Shown piece by piece: positions 1 through 13,000 of a stretch of DNA of 64,000 nucleotides. Location of the stretch: NCBI GenBank assembly GCA_947579665.1, contig OX388348.1:3286001-3350000 (forward strand). Reading direction: 5' to 3'. A program made the translations under genes and the position numbers. Below the pieces are notes generated by a model. It was not told the origin of the DNA. It searched no databases and worked only from the letters and a program-made list of their open reading frames with translations. This DNA is from Sympetrum striolatum (Eukaryota; Arthropoda; Insecta; Odonata; Libellulidae). The stretch's first letter is position 1, and every line of letters begins with the position of its first letter.

Positions 1-3000
1 CCCAAGAGAAGGGAACACAGCCTCCGGAAGTGGGATTGTCATCTCAATATCATCAATGACCCGTGACTTTCCCATCTTGCTTTGAGTATTTCCTTAATCT
101 AGTCCATATATTTGGTGTGAGCAAGAGAGTACGTAGATCGGGTTCTACAATTTTTAATTAAAATAAAGTGGTTCACAAAAATTCCTTACAGTACACCTTT
201 TGAAATATTACCATGTTTTATTATTCATAGAGGAATCATTTGACATCGAACACACTGGTTAGAATTTTACAGGCTCATTTTCTTGTTAAACACTCGAAAA
301 TTTGTATTATTCTAAATATTATCTTGATATTCATTCGTCATACGGTTGTGAATGGAGAAAATTTCTCTTTTTTTACTTTCCTCTCGATCTTACTCATGGC
401 TGTGAGAATACGGACGCTACTGAGGTACGAGTGATTTTGAATAATGGCATTCATTATGGTATGTTTTACTGATGCTATGAAAAGTGTTACTCATGAGGTC
501 AGTGTGCTGAATTCACATGGAGTTTTTCCACTTGTTGCTCATTGTGGTAAAAAAGGGTTCCTCACTCCTCATATAACCACTTGAACCTCATTCCCTCTCC
601 AAGACTTTCGAAAGCTAATATAGAGGGGTTGAGCTTCAAACCATCCCTCAGACTGTACTTTACAAAAAGGACGTTTAAGGATTACACCGGTAGTTTTACA
701 AGAAAGCTAATTAGAAACTACTACTAGAAAAAACGCGACTTACACACAAAAACGGAATTACTGACGGTGCAATTGCGATCTACAAGACTCGAGTCAAACA
801 GAGTGGACGGCGACTGAAAAGCGTCGATGGGGAACGAGGCGATGGAACACGAAGTTGTCGCTCAACTAGAGGAAAGAGAGCCACAATGACGAAAAAACAC
901 CAACTGCTGGGAGAGCATGTACCCTCCACGTGTCGCCCAAGGGCACCCAACAACTGCGGCTCTTAATGGCTCTGCACCTCTCGGCAAAAAGCACCCAACG
1001 CACTCGGAACCATAGCGTGAGCTTGTTAAATGTACTCACATGCGGAGCAGTTTCCTGAAGCGTTGAGGAAAGACGAGATGGAGCTAGGGAAGGCAAACGA
1101 CTTCCGCCATAAAGAACCCGCAGTATGACTTCGAGAGCAAGAATAATCCCACCCGTGTTTAACCCTTTCACGACTTGAAGGTTACAAAGATACGAACAGA
1201 TTAGCAAATACCCAAAATTATACAAACAAAGACAACTTGTTCCTTCCAGGAACAAGATTAAACTTGGGCAACGTTTTCTGCGATAGAAATTAATGAATTA
1301 TCGTCAATATATAATAAAAATCTTCAAACTAAATTAAAATGATTGCAAAGTGACGCAAATTCTATCCACATATATCTGTTTACTGACAGAACTCAGGCGA
1401 TAAATTTCAAGATACGATGAACGGAAATGTTTATTCGACGTAAGAAATATATGATTTCAAAATTTAAACTAGGACAATGACTTGAGAAGCAGGAGGGCAG
1501 TCAATTCTTCTGCGAACTAGACTGCTATTGCCGCTCAATAATACACCGCATTCCACTCAAACCTTCGAACGGATGCTTACAATTAGGGATTCAGGCCATG
1601 CAATCGAATCAATAAGGTTCACCGAGGATATCTTTCTGGGAACCTAGCGGGAAAGGAAAAACTAATTTTCTTTAATTAATAATTTTAGAGGACGAAACGT
1701 TCGACTGAACATTTTTTTCATCGCACATGGAGATGAAAATACATTACCCATTTTTAACGAGAAAGAAGCGGCAACTACTGCGATGGAAAATTGGTGTGGC
1801 GATTCTTCCACGATTGAAGGAACCCAATATCACAGTTGACAAACGTTTTTTACTCAAGTCTATAATGAGGTTTCAATAAAAACACTGAATTTCAACAGCA
1901 AGTTGAGTATATACTGGGAAAAGATGTTTACTTCCAGGGTAAGAAAATAAAAATTTTCGTTCCGCATAATTAATATAAAGTACTGCGAAATAATCTCATA
2001 AAGCCACTTATTTCTCGACATAAAAACTTTCTAATATGGGAATCAAAATTCAAGGAAACATAAGGACTGAAATTTCTCTCTTATTAACCTCGGAAGTGGA
2101 ACTTTCAAAAAGGCGATTTCTTTATCGCGATGTTTTCACTAAATTACAGACAACGATCTAGAAATCTTAATGCGTACCCTTTTATCGAAATAATCAAAGC
2201 ATATAGTTTCTCTAGCGAGGCGATTCTATCACACTATAATGTTCCTAGACCACAAACACTCCGCGATACGATTGCAGGTTGAATGCTGTAGAAACCATTT
2301 GCTGAGGAAAGTAATCGGAAGGTATACAGCAACAGAAAGATAAATGTTGCAAAAATGGGTCATATTTTCTCCTCTGCGAAAAATACTGCATTGTGCGATA
2401 TCTTGTCTTTCGAAGAACTTTCGGTTTATTTAAGCAGAAAATGGGGACGTTTTGTGAAAAAACATAAGGTACGGTTCTGCTGAGAAATTTCTCAATTAAA
2501 AGATTTCTCCATAAAATATCTTTTACTCATCTTGACAATTCCGCTGAATTATAATACACTAGATAAATACGATTCAACGCTGAGCAAAGTAGAACTACAA
2601 TGAAACGAAGCCATTTTACTGGCATCGTCATTTGAAAAACATTAGTTAAAGATAATAAGCAATTTATATTTTACATCACCCATTTGTTGCTATATAGCCT
2701 GACATCAAAATAGCAAGACAATCACTGTATTAAAAATATTCTGCATACAGAATGAAGATAAATGGATACTTTTCCACACAATATCTCGGCCGCCACAGTG
2801 AATGTTAAAAATATAGAAATTCAGCGCAAGAATAGGTTGACTAACACCTGTGGTTAGTACAAGATGGATGTTACATTTATTTATAAATATATCTTGACAG
2901 AATAAATGTAAATTTCGAACCTTTCAGCAAATTTAGTCATTTCATTTCCATTCTATAACCAAATTCCAAGATGTAGAAGATAATTAGACAAAGGTAGCAG

Positions 3001-5149
3001 TGGTCAGCACTAGTACTTGAATTACATTGGTCATACGTGTGTTTAGTTTCCGTAAACAATTTAGTAAATAAAAAGTGTTAAGGTTATAGTTTGGGCAATA
3101 AATAAAAATTATAGTATCAGTGTAAACTACTTTTCCCATACCCTTCTCAATCAACGGCGTAAGTTTCAGGCAAACCTCAGCTCCTACTAGCGAGTTCTTT
3201 TGCCCAAGGACGTCTACTTTAAAATACACCGAAAGAATACAAAAACATTGCGAAACATTTTCGCATTTGCATTCATGAATTCAAAACGGAAACGAACGAG
3301 GCCCTTCTCTAACCGAAACCCACTTCCTCAGACAACCAATATAGTGCCATAACATTTTCGAATATCAGATCACGATGAACACGCTTCTAAATATAGTTCG
3401 AGTGGAGAACGGGTGATATCAAGTCAAATCTTTGACGACCTCTGGAGCATTCGTCCGTTAATCCCACTACAGAGGGAAACCAGAAACTCTGCACATAAAA
3501 TTCTCCCAATCGTAAAAAGATCCATAGTGTTCGCCCGAGAGCAATGTGGCACGACCATCGACTGTCTTCGCAACGAGAGCCTAGATGGCCATACATACGA
3601 ATGACAATCGATAAAACATTAATTCCTAATCGCTACTTCCTGACGTTAAACGAGAATTGGAAAATGGCAGATACATAGGCCGGAGGATGGAATACTGAAT
3701 CTGAGTATACTTGGATGAGAACGGACGTGCCTTGGAAGGGAGGAACTTCTGAAATCGATGTTTCAGCGATTCAATTTGGCAATCCAAGAGTGTCACCGTC
3801 ACTTTCCAACTAACTCATACGAGAAAATCCGGGAAAACGATGACATCACGTCAAAACCTTAGCTTGCATTTCATTATGACGTTTCTGTCGATGACATCAT
3901 CAAAACACAATACACCCTTATCAAATTAAGATTCGCCGATTGATTCACTGAATCAGTTGACGCAGGATTTCCAATGAAAATATAAACGTCGAACTTAAAT
4001 ATCTCATAGTTACAATAACTCTCGAGAAAAGTGAGCACAAAGCACATTCCAGCCATATCAAATACTGAAATATCATGAATGCTGGTATTCAAATGGAAAC
4101 TCTAATGTTTAATTATAAAAAGAAATTTAAACTGTAAAACGTCATCAAAAAACAATAAAAATAAATTATGCGTCATTTATAAATAAAGGACATCTCATCA
4201 CAAAGAACTGATCATTACGAAAAATACTGTTGTAACAAAGGGGTGCGTACATATTAACATGAAGTACGCGAATCTTTCCGCTAACGTTACCGAGAAAAGA
4301 AAAACTATTTGACAAAGCAACGCAATGAGCAGAATAGGATGCGTCACGGTGAATATACTCCGTGATTCCATTCTAACCTAATGATAGGTAAGTTTCCGTT
4401 ACTAACGGGAAGTACCATGCATGCCTACAAACCAATTACGCAAACAAAGACGGCGGTAGATGCAAAGAGATTCATCCTAGAACATGAGCAGCGGCCGACG
4501 AATTTTTTCCACTTGTCTTTAGGAGGCGTCAATCTGATGATAATGAAAGTGATCGGTCGACAGAAATGAACTCTACGGAGAGAAAGTCGGCATTCCTTTT
4601 CGGTGAGTCACAGAAAGCAGGAAAGGTTGCCTGCGGTTCCTCATTACAACTAATCAAGGGTTTATTTTAACTTCGGGTTGGGGTAACGAGCAACTCACAC
4701 ATCATACGCACGCCCTTTAGACAGTAGCGTAAAATCAGTGAGGTTTTCATCCGTGTAAGGTTACATCCGTTTACCAACGGTTCTGTTTAGAAATTGTTCA
4801 TCAGTTAATGTTTACGGAATCCACATTGATTTGTGTATTCTGCGTAAACGGAAGTTAGCGTTAACATCCGGATAACAGATTCATGAGAAAGAAGAGGTAA
4901 ATCCGGATTAATATTAAAGAAACTTCCGTTTCAGCAATATAAACATGAGATTATTTTGCCGATTAACAACGCAGAATTTAAACTGAGGCTAAAACTTCAT
5001 TCTGTGAAAAATAAATATTTATAACTGCTAGAGGGAGCCACATAAAACAGCGGGATTCTTATACTGAATGACCCAAAATAATAATGTAATTTCCGCAACA
5101 ACCATAAGGGGAAGAAGTACGATACATCCGTTAAAACCAGACTATGAAT
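1..5149. other. AT-rich non-coding stretch, no gene recognised
   Basis: I see no convincing exon, RNA gene or mobile element here. The open frames are short, begin at non-ATG codons (for example the 129-codon minus frame ending at 1255, which opens with TTG) and encode nothing recognisable. If the exon at 5230-5760 is real, this stretch would be the start of its first intron. A small inverted pair of the 11-mer AAACGGAAGTT occurs at 4846-4856 and, inverted, at 4921-4931, inside a segment with several GTAAACGGA-like words. Confidence 0.5.
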
Positions 5150-6480
5150 ACATTCCATTGATCCGCGTTAGGAGGCCAAGAATCGCACATGCTCTCCCGC
5201 CGCATATTTCTCGCAAAACCGGTTAATACCTTATTCGATATGGCTCCGTTGTGCCTCTTGGAATCCTTCTGGTGATGTTTTCTCGTAGACGACCCCACAG
5301 TGGCTGCCCTCGGTCTCTGAGAACCCTTCTCTTTCTTTCCACTATCATCGTTCGCACCCTGCTTCCCTTCCGGAGGGTCCCTCTTAGGCGTCGACTCCAC
5401 CAACATGGAATGTCTCTTGGGCAACGACAGCCTCTGACTACCACCAGCCCCCAGAGGCTCTGGAGACATCAGATCTCCAGCCTCCGACGCTCTGTCGCTT
5501 CGCAGCCTCGAACTGGAGTCCTGTCTCCTCTTTCGCATGAAACTTCTGCGGGGGGACGCATCCCGGGATCGATCCCCGACACCCCCGCTCTTGGTACTCC
5601 TACGCAAGAGCCTCATCATCTGGTTCTTGAGCGTCGCCGCGAGCGGCATCTCTCTGGTAACGTATCTCCCTGCTGGAACACCGCCACCCACGGCGGCACC
5701 AGGCACCACACCCCCTCCACCGACCGTGGTCACGTACCCGGGACACGGGACCACATACATCACAGATAAATAATAAATCCACCCTCTCCTCCTCCTCGCG
5801 TGGGAAACAACACCCAGAGAATCCACTCAATACACCACCATGGAGGACGCACCAAGAGGTCGAGGGAGCGGCTCTAAGCGACCACCCCGTCAGACACCAA
5901 CACTCGGGGAGAGCGCTCGCACGTTGTACGGCATCCGCGCCCGAACACACTCTCCGTTCCCCGGTCGAAAGCAACTATTCCAGCGGGCGCGCCTTCCCCA
6001 GTTCATTGAGAGAGGGGAACACGCACCGCGGGGGTAGGAGGTGCCGCCCTCTAAGAGACGCCGAGAATTCCTGCCTCCCCTCTCGAAGGCCCCTGGCAAC
6101 CGAACTCACGCACGGCGCATCCTCCGGAGGATGTGGACGTCGAAGAGAGTAACGGCCTTTTGATGCGGGACGGAGAAGAATCGTTGAAATGGGCAGGAGG
6201 AATCGACGCGCTCCTTAGATTGAAAGTCGTCCCACTGTTATCCCCACCAGCCTCCCGCCCGCTCTTCGCCTCGTGGCGTGCCAACTTTGAAGAGTGGAGT
6301 GACGCAGGCGGTGGACTTATGCAGAGGTTTCGAGGTTGAGAGGGGAAAGGGTTCGAGAGGAGGGGGGAAGAATGCGCAGGGGGCGGAGGAGGTTAAAGAA
6401 CAAGTGAATGGACGGGGGATTTGGCGAAGCTTTGGAAGCTCGCTTTGGACGCGGCGAAAGTAAAACGCGAAAGTTATTCC
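5150..6480 (-). promoter_or_regulatory. CpG-rich block, candidate promoter and 5' region of a minus-strand gene
   Basis: Base composition changes abruptly here: CpG and G+C are far denser than in the flanks for about 1.3 kb. Long open frames occur on both strands, which is expected of GC-rich DNA and is not itself proof of coding. The block contains the candidate first coding exon at 5230-5760 on the minus strand, with about 700 bp of GC-rich DNA upstream of it (5761-6480). That is the arrangement of a CpG-rich promoter plus 5' UTR. No TATA box stands out in the expected place. The direction depends on the exon call, so it is inference. Confidence 0.45.
5230..5760 (-). CDS. Candidate first coding exon, Ser/Arg-rich unrecognised protein
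   Basis: On the minus strand an ATG at 5760-5758 (G at -3) opens 177 codons that reach AAG|GTATTA, a good splice donor with GT at 5229-5228, in phase 0. The frame upstream is open for 22 more codons, starting at a GTG that directly follows a TGA, so this ATG is the first in-frame methionine. Residues 1-40 are Gly/Val-rich (VGGGG, VGGGVPAG). Residues 49-80 are strongly basic, with RRST (53-56), RRSF (71-74) and RKRR (76-79), which look like kinase sites or a nuclear-localisation patch. Residues 81-175 are rich in Ser, Arg, Lys and Asp and predicted disordered (KRHS at 115-118, RPRAATV at 149-155). There is no folded domain, signal peptide or membrane segment, and I do not recognise the family. 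It could be the disordered N-terminus of a larger protein whose other exons lie beyond the left edge, or a chance frame in GC-rich DNA; the opposite strand is also open for 172 codons. Confidence 0.35.
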
Positions 6481-6489
6481 CGAAGCGGC

Positions 6490-8289
6490 GTCTGCATGCC
6501 ACCAATACCGCGTAAAGGAAGTAAATACTATTTCCTCTATCCGATGCGCCGAAGGTAACCCTTGCGAAAGCTCATTCCCTTAATGGGAAGGGTTGAGGTG
6601 ACCGTAAACAAAGACAATAGGTGGTCTTTGGCGTGAGCACAATCGGTATTAGCGAGCTTTACCTTTCATATAACTCACTGCTTCCCAAACAGTGTTTCTC
6701 CGCGACATACCTTATTACCTCAAACCTACCATTTATTATTATGATTGAAATAGATAGGATATAAAAAGTGTCAATAAATAGAAAATTTTCACATTCATGC
6801 ATAAATATCCCAATATTAATAATATGACGATGGTTAAAAAATATTAATGGCAATTTCGGAAAAAAAAATAATGGGAAGCACTTAAATACTGCAAAAAGAT
6901 TGATTAACTGATTATAATGATTTAAGATTGATAGAATTCAGAATTCAATTATAACCGTAGAGCCTACACAAAATAATAATCGCCAGACAACCCAGCTGTT
7001 TACCCGATTAAAAAAGCTCCATATTAAAAGCTACAACGATCACTATTGGTTAAAATTGTCACGCAACTACCAAAGAACAGAAAAAAGGAAAACAAAAAGT
7101 ACGCCTGGGTATGGACCCCCGGATATCGCGTGAGAAAATTATCTTACAGACAACATCCCGAAGGGAACCAATTGCAAATTTCCCTTCGGTTTGCGAACCC
7201 GTAAAAAGAAACAACCCGGATGCACCCGCGGAATTCTATCCGAGTTCCTTTGAGCACTGCAAAGGAAACGAATGAAAAAGACCTACTTGGCTGAGCGAAT
7301 ACAACCCCTAGTGCTGGGGGTATTAGATGCGTGATAAGGAGGAGTTCATGAACTGGTGCTTCGTGGTGAGGCGATCAGTTAAGAATGCCGGAGCCCCTCT
7401 AAAGAAAAGGTGGCACAAAAAATGGAATGAGAGGGAAGACGTCGGATGGGGAGGAGAAAGTTCTTAAGGGGCGTTCACAAGAGCTATGCAGAGAGAGCGG
7501 TGGGAGGGAGGCTGGCAAGTACAACAGGACAGAGTGGGAAGGTTTAAAGGTATCGATTGATAAATGACAGCAAAATGGTTGAATACCTCGGATTAAGTTT
7601 CGAGACGAAACGATATGAAATGAATGAAAATCCACTTACGAGCCCGCATGCTTGAACTGAATAGATAACGGAGTAAAATAAATTAATGAGGATCCGAATC
7701 TATCGTAACAGACATTAAGACTATACATATACGCTCCAGACTTATCATTGTGGCTAGTATTTTTTCTAGGGCTGATTCAAATGAAAGAAGCACCCAACAT
7801 CACCTCGAAATGCTTATCCTCTTAAACTGTATGTGGAGGAACTCCTAAGGCTTCCACGGAGTGAAACTACCAATGCTACTCCTTGTTTCATCAGCTCAAA
7901 AAGAATCGATTAATGGGAAAAAGAATATTGGTAATTTAGATACATATCTACATCCACTGTTTCCCACGAATAATTATTTATCGCTCGTCATCAATGCTAA
8001 TATAATTACAATTACTTTCAACGGGAAAAATTTAATTAATAAGGAACCCAGGGTGATTCTACATGCTTCTGAGGGACCTTAAGCTTGTTCTAGAATACAA
8101 TATAATTTTAAAGCTAACTAGTTAAAGCCACCAGTGCAAGTTTTCTGCGATTCACGAGTGGCTGGGAATCTTCACATCCCCCGCTTTCTCAGCAATAAAA
8201 ACACCAGTCTATTTTTGGCCCTCTGCAACCAGCCACAAAGACAAGTACGAGAGGGTGACTACTTCCGAGCAAGACAACGTCAGGTCACA
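6490..8289. other. AT-rich stretch, no gene seen
   Basis: Apart from the small hairpin at 7158-7189, I see nothing beyond short shadow frames. The purine-rich segment at about 7395-7550 gives an open minus frame only because it lacks T-rich stops. Confidence 0.5.
7158..7189. repeat. Perfect 10-bp inverted repeat (hairpin)
   Basis: CCGAAGGGAA at 7158-7167 is repeated as its reverse complement TTCCCTTCGG at 7180-7189, with a 12-base spacer. It could form a stable stem in RNA or cruciform DNA. There is no T-run or gene beside it to suggest a function. Confidence 0.6.
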
Positions 8290-8990
8290 AAGGAGCTAAA
8301 ACAAGCGGGTCAAGAAGGTTAGATACGGCATGGGCGTCGTGCAAAACAACCATGCGAACCACTCCGTTCTTCCACGTCCCGCACCACGACCCGACAAGTC
8401 CAGTGTCAGACAAAAACGATCAAAGGCACCGGGGCAAAAACACTCTGGAGAGAGATGGAGGAAAAAATTACTTGGTAACAACTCGCGACCTACTTCGTCG
8501 AGCGAAGATGGACTCCACGACGAGACTGACGGCACCCAGGCGGTAACAGCGGAGGACTGCCGTAAAATCTCGTTAGCGGGATACACGGCGTCGCGGGTGA
8601 GATGCAGTGGGGGTACGAACGGAGTGGAGGAGGGCGCGGGTGGGAAGACGATGAAAAGATTGCAGCCGAAGGGATGAGGAACACCCACCGGGGCGCCTGG
8701 GGAGGGATCCGCGCTTGCGCATGCACCCTCCCTCCCGCGAGCACCACGGGGACTCCCGCCATGCAGCTAAACACCGGAGAATACCCTTCCCTCTTCTGAA
8801 AACTGCTAATGGCCCCAGACGCAGGAGCCTTTTTCGCGACACGCTCCGTTTAAAAATGCTCGGACCGACGTTGACAGCTTGACGTGGCGGCATAAGCAAA
8901 TATGATCCTGTCCCGCTCGTCGGAACTCGAGGACTTCCCGGGTGTGCTTACACACGCGGAGGGGGAAAAGAGTGAAAACAATGTAGGCGT
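8290..8990. other. CpG-rich patch with a 115-codon plus-strand frame
   Basis: G+C and CpG rise sharply against the flanks. A plus-strand ATG at 8330 opens 115 codons to 8677. The product is hydrophilic and basic, rich in Arg, Lys, Ser and Gly, with no recognised motif. A minus-strand frame (8296-8688) and others overlap it, so the open frames may simply reflect GC content. The patch could be an untranslated or coding first exon, an enhancer, or an unmethylated relic. No clear donor or acceptor pair singles out one frame. Confidence 0.3.
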
Positions 8991-8999
8991 AAACCTCAT

Positions 9000-9689
9000 C
9001 TCGGATGGACATCAATGATGACGAAAATAATGAGAACTCGCTTGCTCTTTCTAAGAAATAAAGCCAGCTTCAATTCCTTCAACTCAGTTCTTGGTACCAC
9101 TTACACATGGGCTCATTATTTTGGAGAATTTTACTTAATCTCATCCCTAGTCAACTTGGAAGTAACCTGCCTTTTATATCCTAATTTCAAATTATAAAAG
9201 CAGTAGATTAATTTAATATCATATCAAAATAAAAAGGCGATTGGGTACGAAAGAAATACAATGTTCTACCTTAAAATAATTATCTAATAACGAACCATCG
9301 TATACGTAAAGAAAACTCAACATTGATTTAAGCGTGTAACAGGCTAGGAGGCCAAAGAGCGGCGCATAATTCAATTAAATTATAAGCATATATAATCTGT
9401 AAGTATACCGGGTTCTGTACCTGAAACTTCAACAACGGGAGATTTGCTAGTTAATCCTTTTTCAAAACTAATTTTGCAAAGCTACTCTTTACGGAACCAA
9501 GGAAAGCGAAATACACAGAAAAGAACGTAAAACGAACTACTTCCAGAAATCATGAAACACGACTCACAAGGCAAACAAATGTATTCACGGCTGGCCAAGA
9601 ACTGAACATCGTTCTATAGTAGTAATAACATACGACTGGATCGGTCAATAATGTAAAGAACACTTCATTGACCCCTGTGACAGGTGTGG
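9000..9689. other. AT-rich stretch, nothing recognised
   Basis: No gene, RNA or repeat that I can support is visible here. Confidence 0.5.
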
Positions 9690-10085
9690 CCGGGACATAA
9701 CCTCGCGTGACCACTCTAAGAACATTTCTTTCGATTCCAAAACGAGCTCTTACCAACTTCTCGTCCTTGGGGAACGCGTCACCTCATGGAAAACGACACG
9801 CGTACGCCTCCGCACCTCAAGTTTTTTATTTTCGTTTACTTCGCGACGTTTATTTCTCGGAGAGAGCATTCGAAAGGGTCGTCAAGCCATGGATCCGAAT
9901 CTCAAGATCTCCGGCGAAAACGCTGAGGCGAGGGTGGAGAACAAACGAAAGCGATGGGAAAGCCGCGTATTTCGCCATTACCGTATCGATTAAAACTGCG
10001 TCCCCTCGCTGCCGCGGAAGTTGTCGCCGTGCTCGACGCAAGGACATCTGGCTGCGACGCACACGGCTACCATGCAAATGAAATG
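9690..10085. other. Small CpG-rich patch with overlapping open frames
   Basis: A plus frame of 124 codons (9707-10081) and a minus frame (9850-10077) overlap. Neither product resembles a known family. The plus frame starts at an ATA-adjacent position rather than a clear ATG context, and Arg-rich translation is expected from CpG-rich DNA. I treat the patch as compositional, possibly regulatory. Confidence 0.25.
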
Positions 10086-10089
10086 CAAC

Positions 10090-13000
10090 TCAAGAACGGA
10101 AAGTATTTGAGCTCAAAACCTTAAAACTTACTTGAAATACTATGCAATAATTTTGATGAAGGATGGGAGGAGAAATAAAAATTCTCTAAAATCCATATAA
10201 ATGATTTGCCCAAATGAGTACAATTAAAATCCTTGTTTGATTGAGCATGTAATTATAGTATTACGAATTGAAAACGATGAACGCACCAGATAAATATCTA
10301 AAGACACGATTCCATATGACTACTGTTCGCGTCTCTCTATACACAAACTATCCAATTAGCAATCTACATTAAGTAAGGTAAATTAATTCTATAAGGTATA
10401 AATTTTTAATGCGATATTCTTTATTATAGGAAAGCTTACACAGGAATCAATACAATCTATATAAAATTACTATTGATCAAAACGTAAAGCGTCGTTCATT
10501 TCCTGTATTGACAGAATTTATCAACTTCATTTGATTAGATATTTACCCAATTAATTTAGCCAACGCAAGGCAAATGACAGAAAATTTCGCAATGAGCAGA
10601 CAAGGTCATTAAGTGAAAGCGAAATGGCAACGAAATTTAATTATAAAACAGGTCCACGTTAACATTTCTAGCTTGAAAATATCGTTAAATTAACATTAAC
10701 ATGAAGCAATGAGTAGCTTCTTTTTTCATTGATACGATAACATGTGTTTGAGTACTAAACAGATAAGAGATGTGAGAAAATGTTTCCTAGTTACATTACA
10801 ATTACAACTAGAATCTTAACCGCAAATTTAAAGGCTATGATAGATGAAAGTGACGTATTTGAACACATTGGACATGTTTGTCGACGTGAAAGTTACGACT
10901 AAAGGTCAAAATGTTTACATTAGGAGGAATTTTCAAAACATTGCACAACTTTTAAGAAATCTTTCAGCAGAATCATTTCAACCGTTACGACTTTTTGGAA
11001 GTGAAACCAATGAAAATTTTTATATCAAATCTTAACGCAGCCGCAAACTATGAAAAGAGTTATATAATCATGTTTCATGGGCAACTACTTAAAAAAACAC
11101 ACAGAAGTAAAAATTCTACTAACAAAAAAAGGACTTATTAATAATTAATAAGGTATTCTAACATTCAAATTGAAATTTATACACAGCGTTGTTACTTCTG
11201 CTCCTGAATGGTCCAACCTGAAACGTGAAATAGATTTCCAGAGACATCTTCCACACAAAAATCTCTACAAAACCCTGCATAATGTAATCGACCTGCGAGA
11301 GCTTCCGACAACAGCAGGGCCGACAAACCTCTCAGGACTGTAGGGTTCCTTTCAAAGGAGCGGAAATGGGACCGTTAAGGAGGACACTCCTTACAAGGTC
11401 ATGTGAAAGGCTCGAACTACGGTCTCCATCGAAAAAGAACCCTCAATTCCTCGAGTTATCTGACCTCATTAAGCGACGGCTAAAAGATAAGGATTTCCCA
11501 TCTTCTCCTTGCCCACAGCAATTCGACCTTCGCTAAAAAAACTGGGAAAGGAAGTTTATAACCAGCTTTATTTATTCCGATTGCCGAAAAATGAGCTTCT
11601 ATGACGGACGCAATATAAATTGGGCCCTGAGGCATGATAAAATCAAAACACGGATCTCAGAGTAGAAAAAGAGAAACCTTTCTTTAAAACCCTTAGCGTA
11701 AGGTCACGAGATTTCGAAACAGGTACTACTGCCATGATAATTAAAATCAAATCATTCGCGATAACATTTCCATTTTCGAAAGGCAAAGATACCTTAATAA
11801 CGACATAATAAATGGAATCTCAGACACTGATTTCGCCAAGTTTAATTATTGTAATTCCAAAGACGAATAATTTGCATTCAGGGGGTCGCAATCCTTTGAA
11901 ACTCTGCGTTTAACTTGTACTTAGGGAGACGTGAAAGTAACCATATTTGTTCCATTAGGTAAGGATGAATTGTTATTTGCTTTTTATATATCTCTGTATA
12001 AATTAACAATAGGCGCTGTATTATGCAGAATGCTGCCACCTTGTCAATCTGTAGTAAAACAATTTAAAAATATTTGTGCATATTAATAATTATAATACTA
12101 GAGGCTCACATGAAAATCTTAAAATGGAATAAAAATTAAAAATACCTATGCCTTCTAATTCAGATTTAATCTTTTTATCTTTTGAAGAGAGTTCAAACCT
12201 ACTTGTAAATAAGACTGGATAGTTTGAACAAATGTGCTTCGTGTACTAAATCTTGAAACACCTTTCCAAAATTACAATTGGCAACCTAAGGACTTGACTG
12301 CAACAAGCACAGTAGGAGATAAATGAAATAGGGGTATTTGGCTAGCTATGAAATCAAAGAATGTGGTATCCATGGACCTAAAATCAAGAAATAGTAATGC
12401 AAGGATCCGTGGATATTCCTGTTTACGGTATCAAATGTGTTATCCGGCCGCACTTAATCCTTCTATGGACCATCCCTACTCAATTGCGATCAACCTGGTA
12501 ATAGCAACAATAGGAAAATGACTCCATGTTTCCTTGAACTTAGCTCGAATTCTTCGGCAACATGACTAGGATTGGTTCCGGGTGTAACGATGAAGGAAGT
12601 GTGAGCGATCCAAAATGTTGGAAATCGCTGACAGCTGCTAATCACTAAAGCAGAATATAATGAGGCGATCTCGGTGACTAACCGTTAGCCAGAAAACTCG
12701 TTTCTTGAGAAACACTTTCTCTCGAGAAAATTCCGAACAAGGGGGAGTGGAGCAATTAGCAAATAACGCCATCAGCAGAGAAGTTGTCAATGTTACTCGG
12801 AAATAGATTGCATACGCCTTTAATTGTATTAATTCTAATCAATCGCTATCTTAGGTATTAAATGCAGAAAACTAGGAATGGATGTTTCCTTTCTATATGG
12901 AACGTTCCTAAACGATAATTCTAATGCAGAAATAATTAAGAAAATTCGCACTACGTCATTATTGTTTTGTTTCAAAATCATACATAACTAATAATTTGAA

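Noticed and set aside
866..1255. 129-codon minus-strand open frame
   Set aside because: It opens with TTG, has no recognisable domain or splice context, and its composition is not distinctive.
5251..5769. 172-codon plus-strand frame opposite the candidate exon
   Set aside because: It lies in GC-rich DNA where stops are rare, the product is a mirror-type Arg/Pro/His-rich translation, and the minus strand has the better ATG-to-donor structure.
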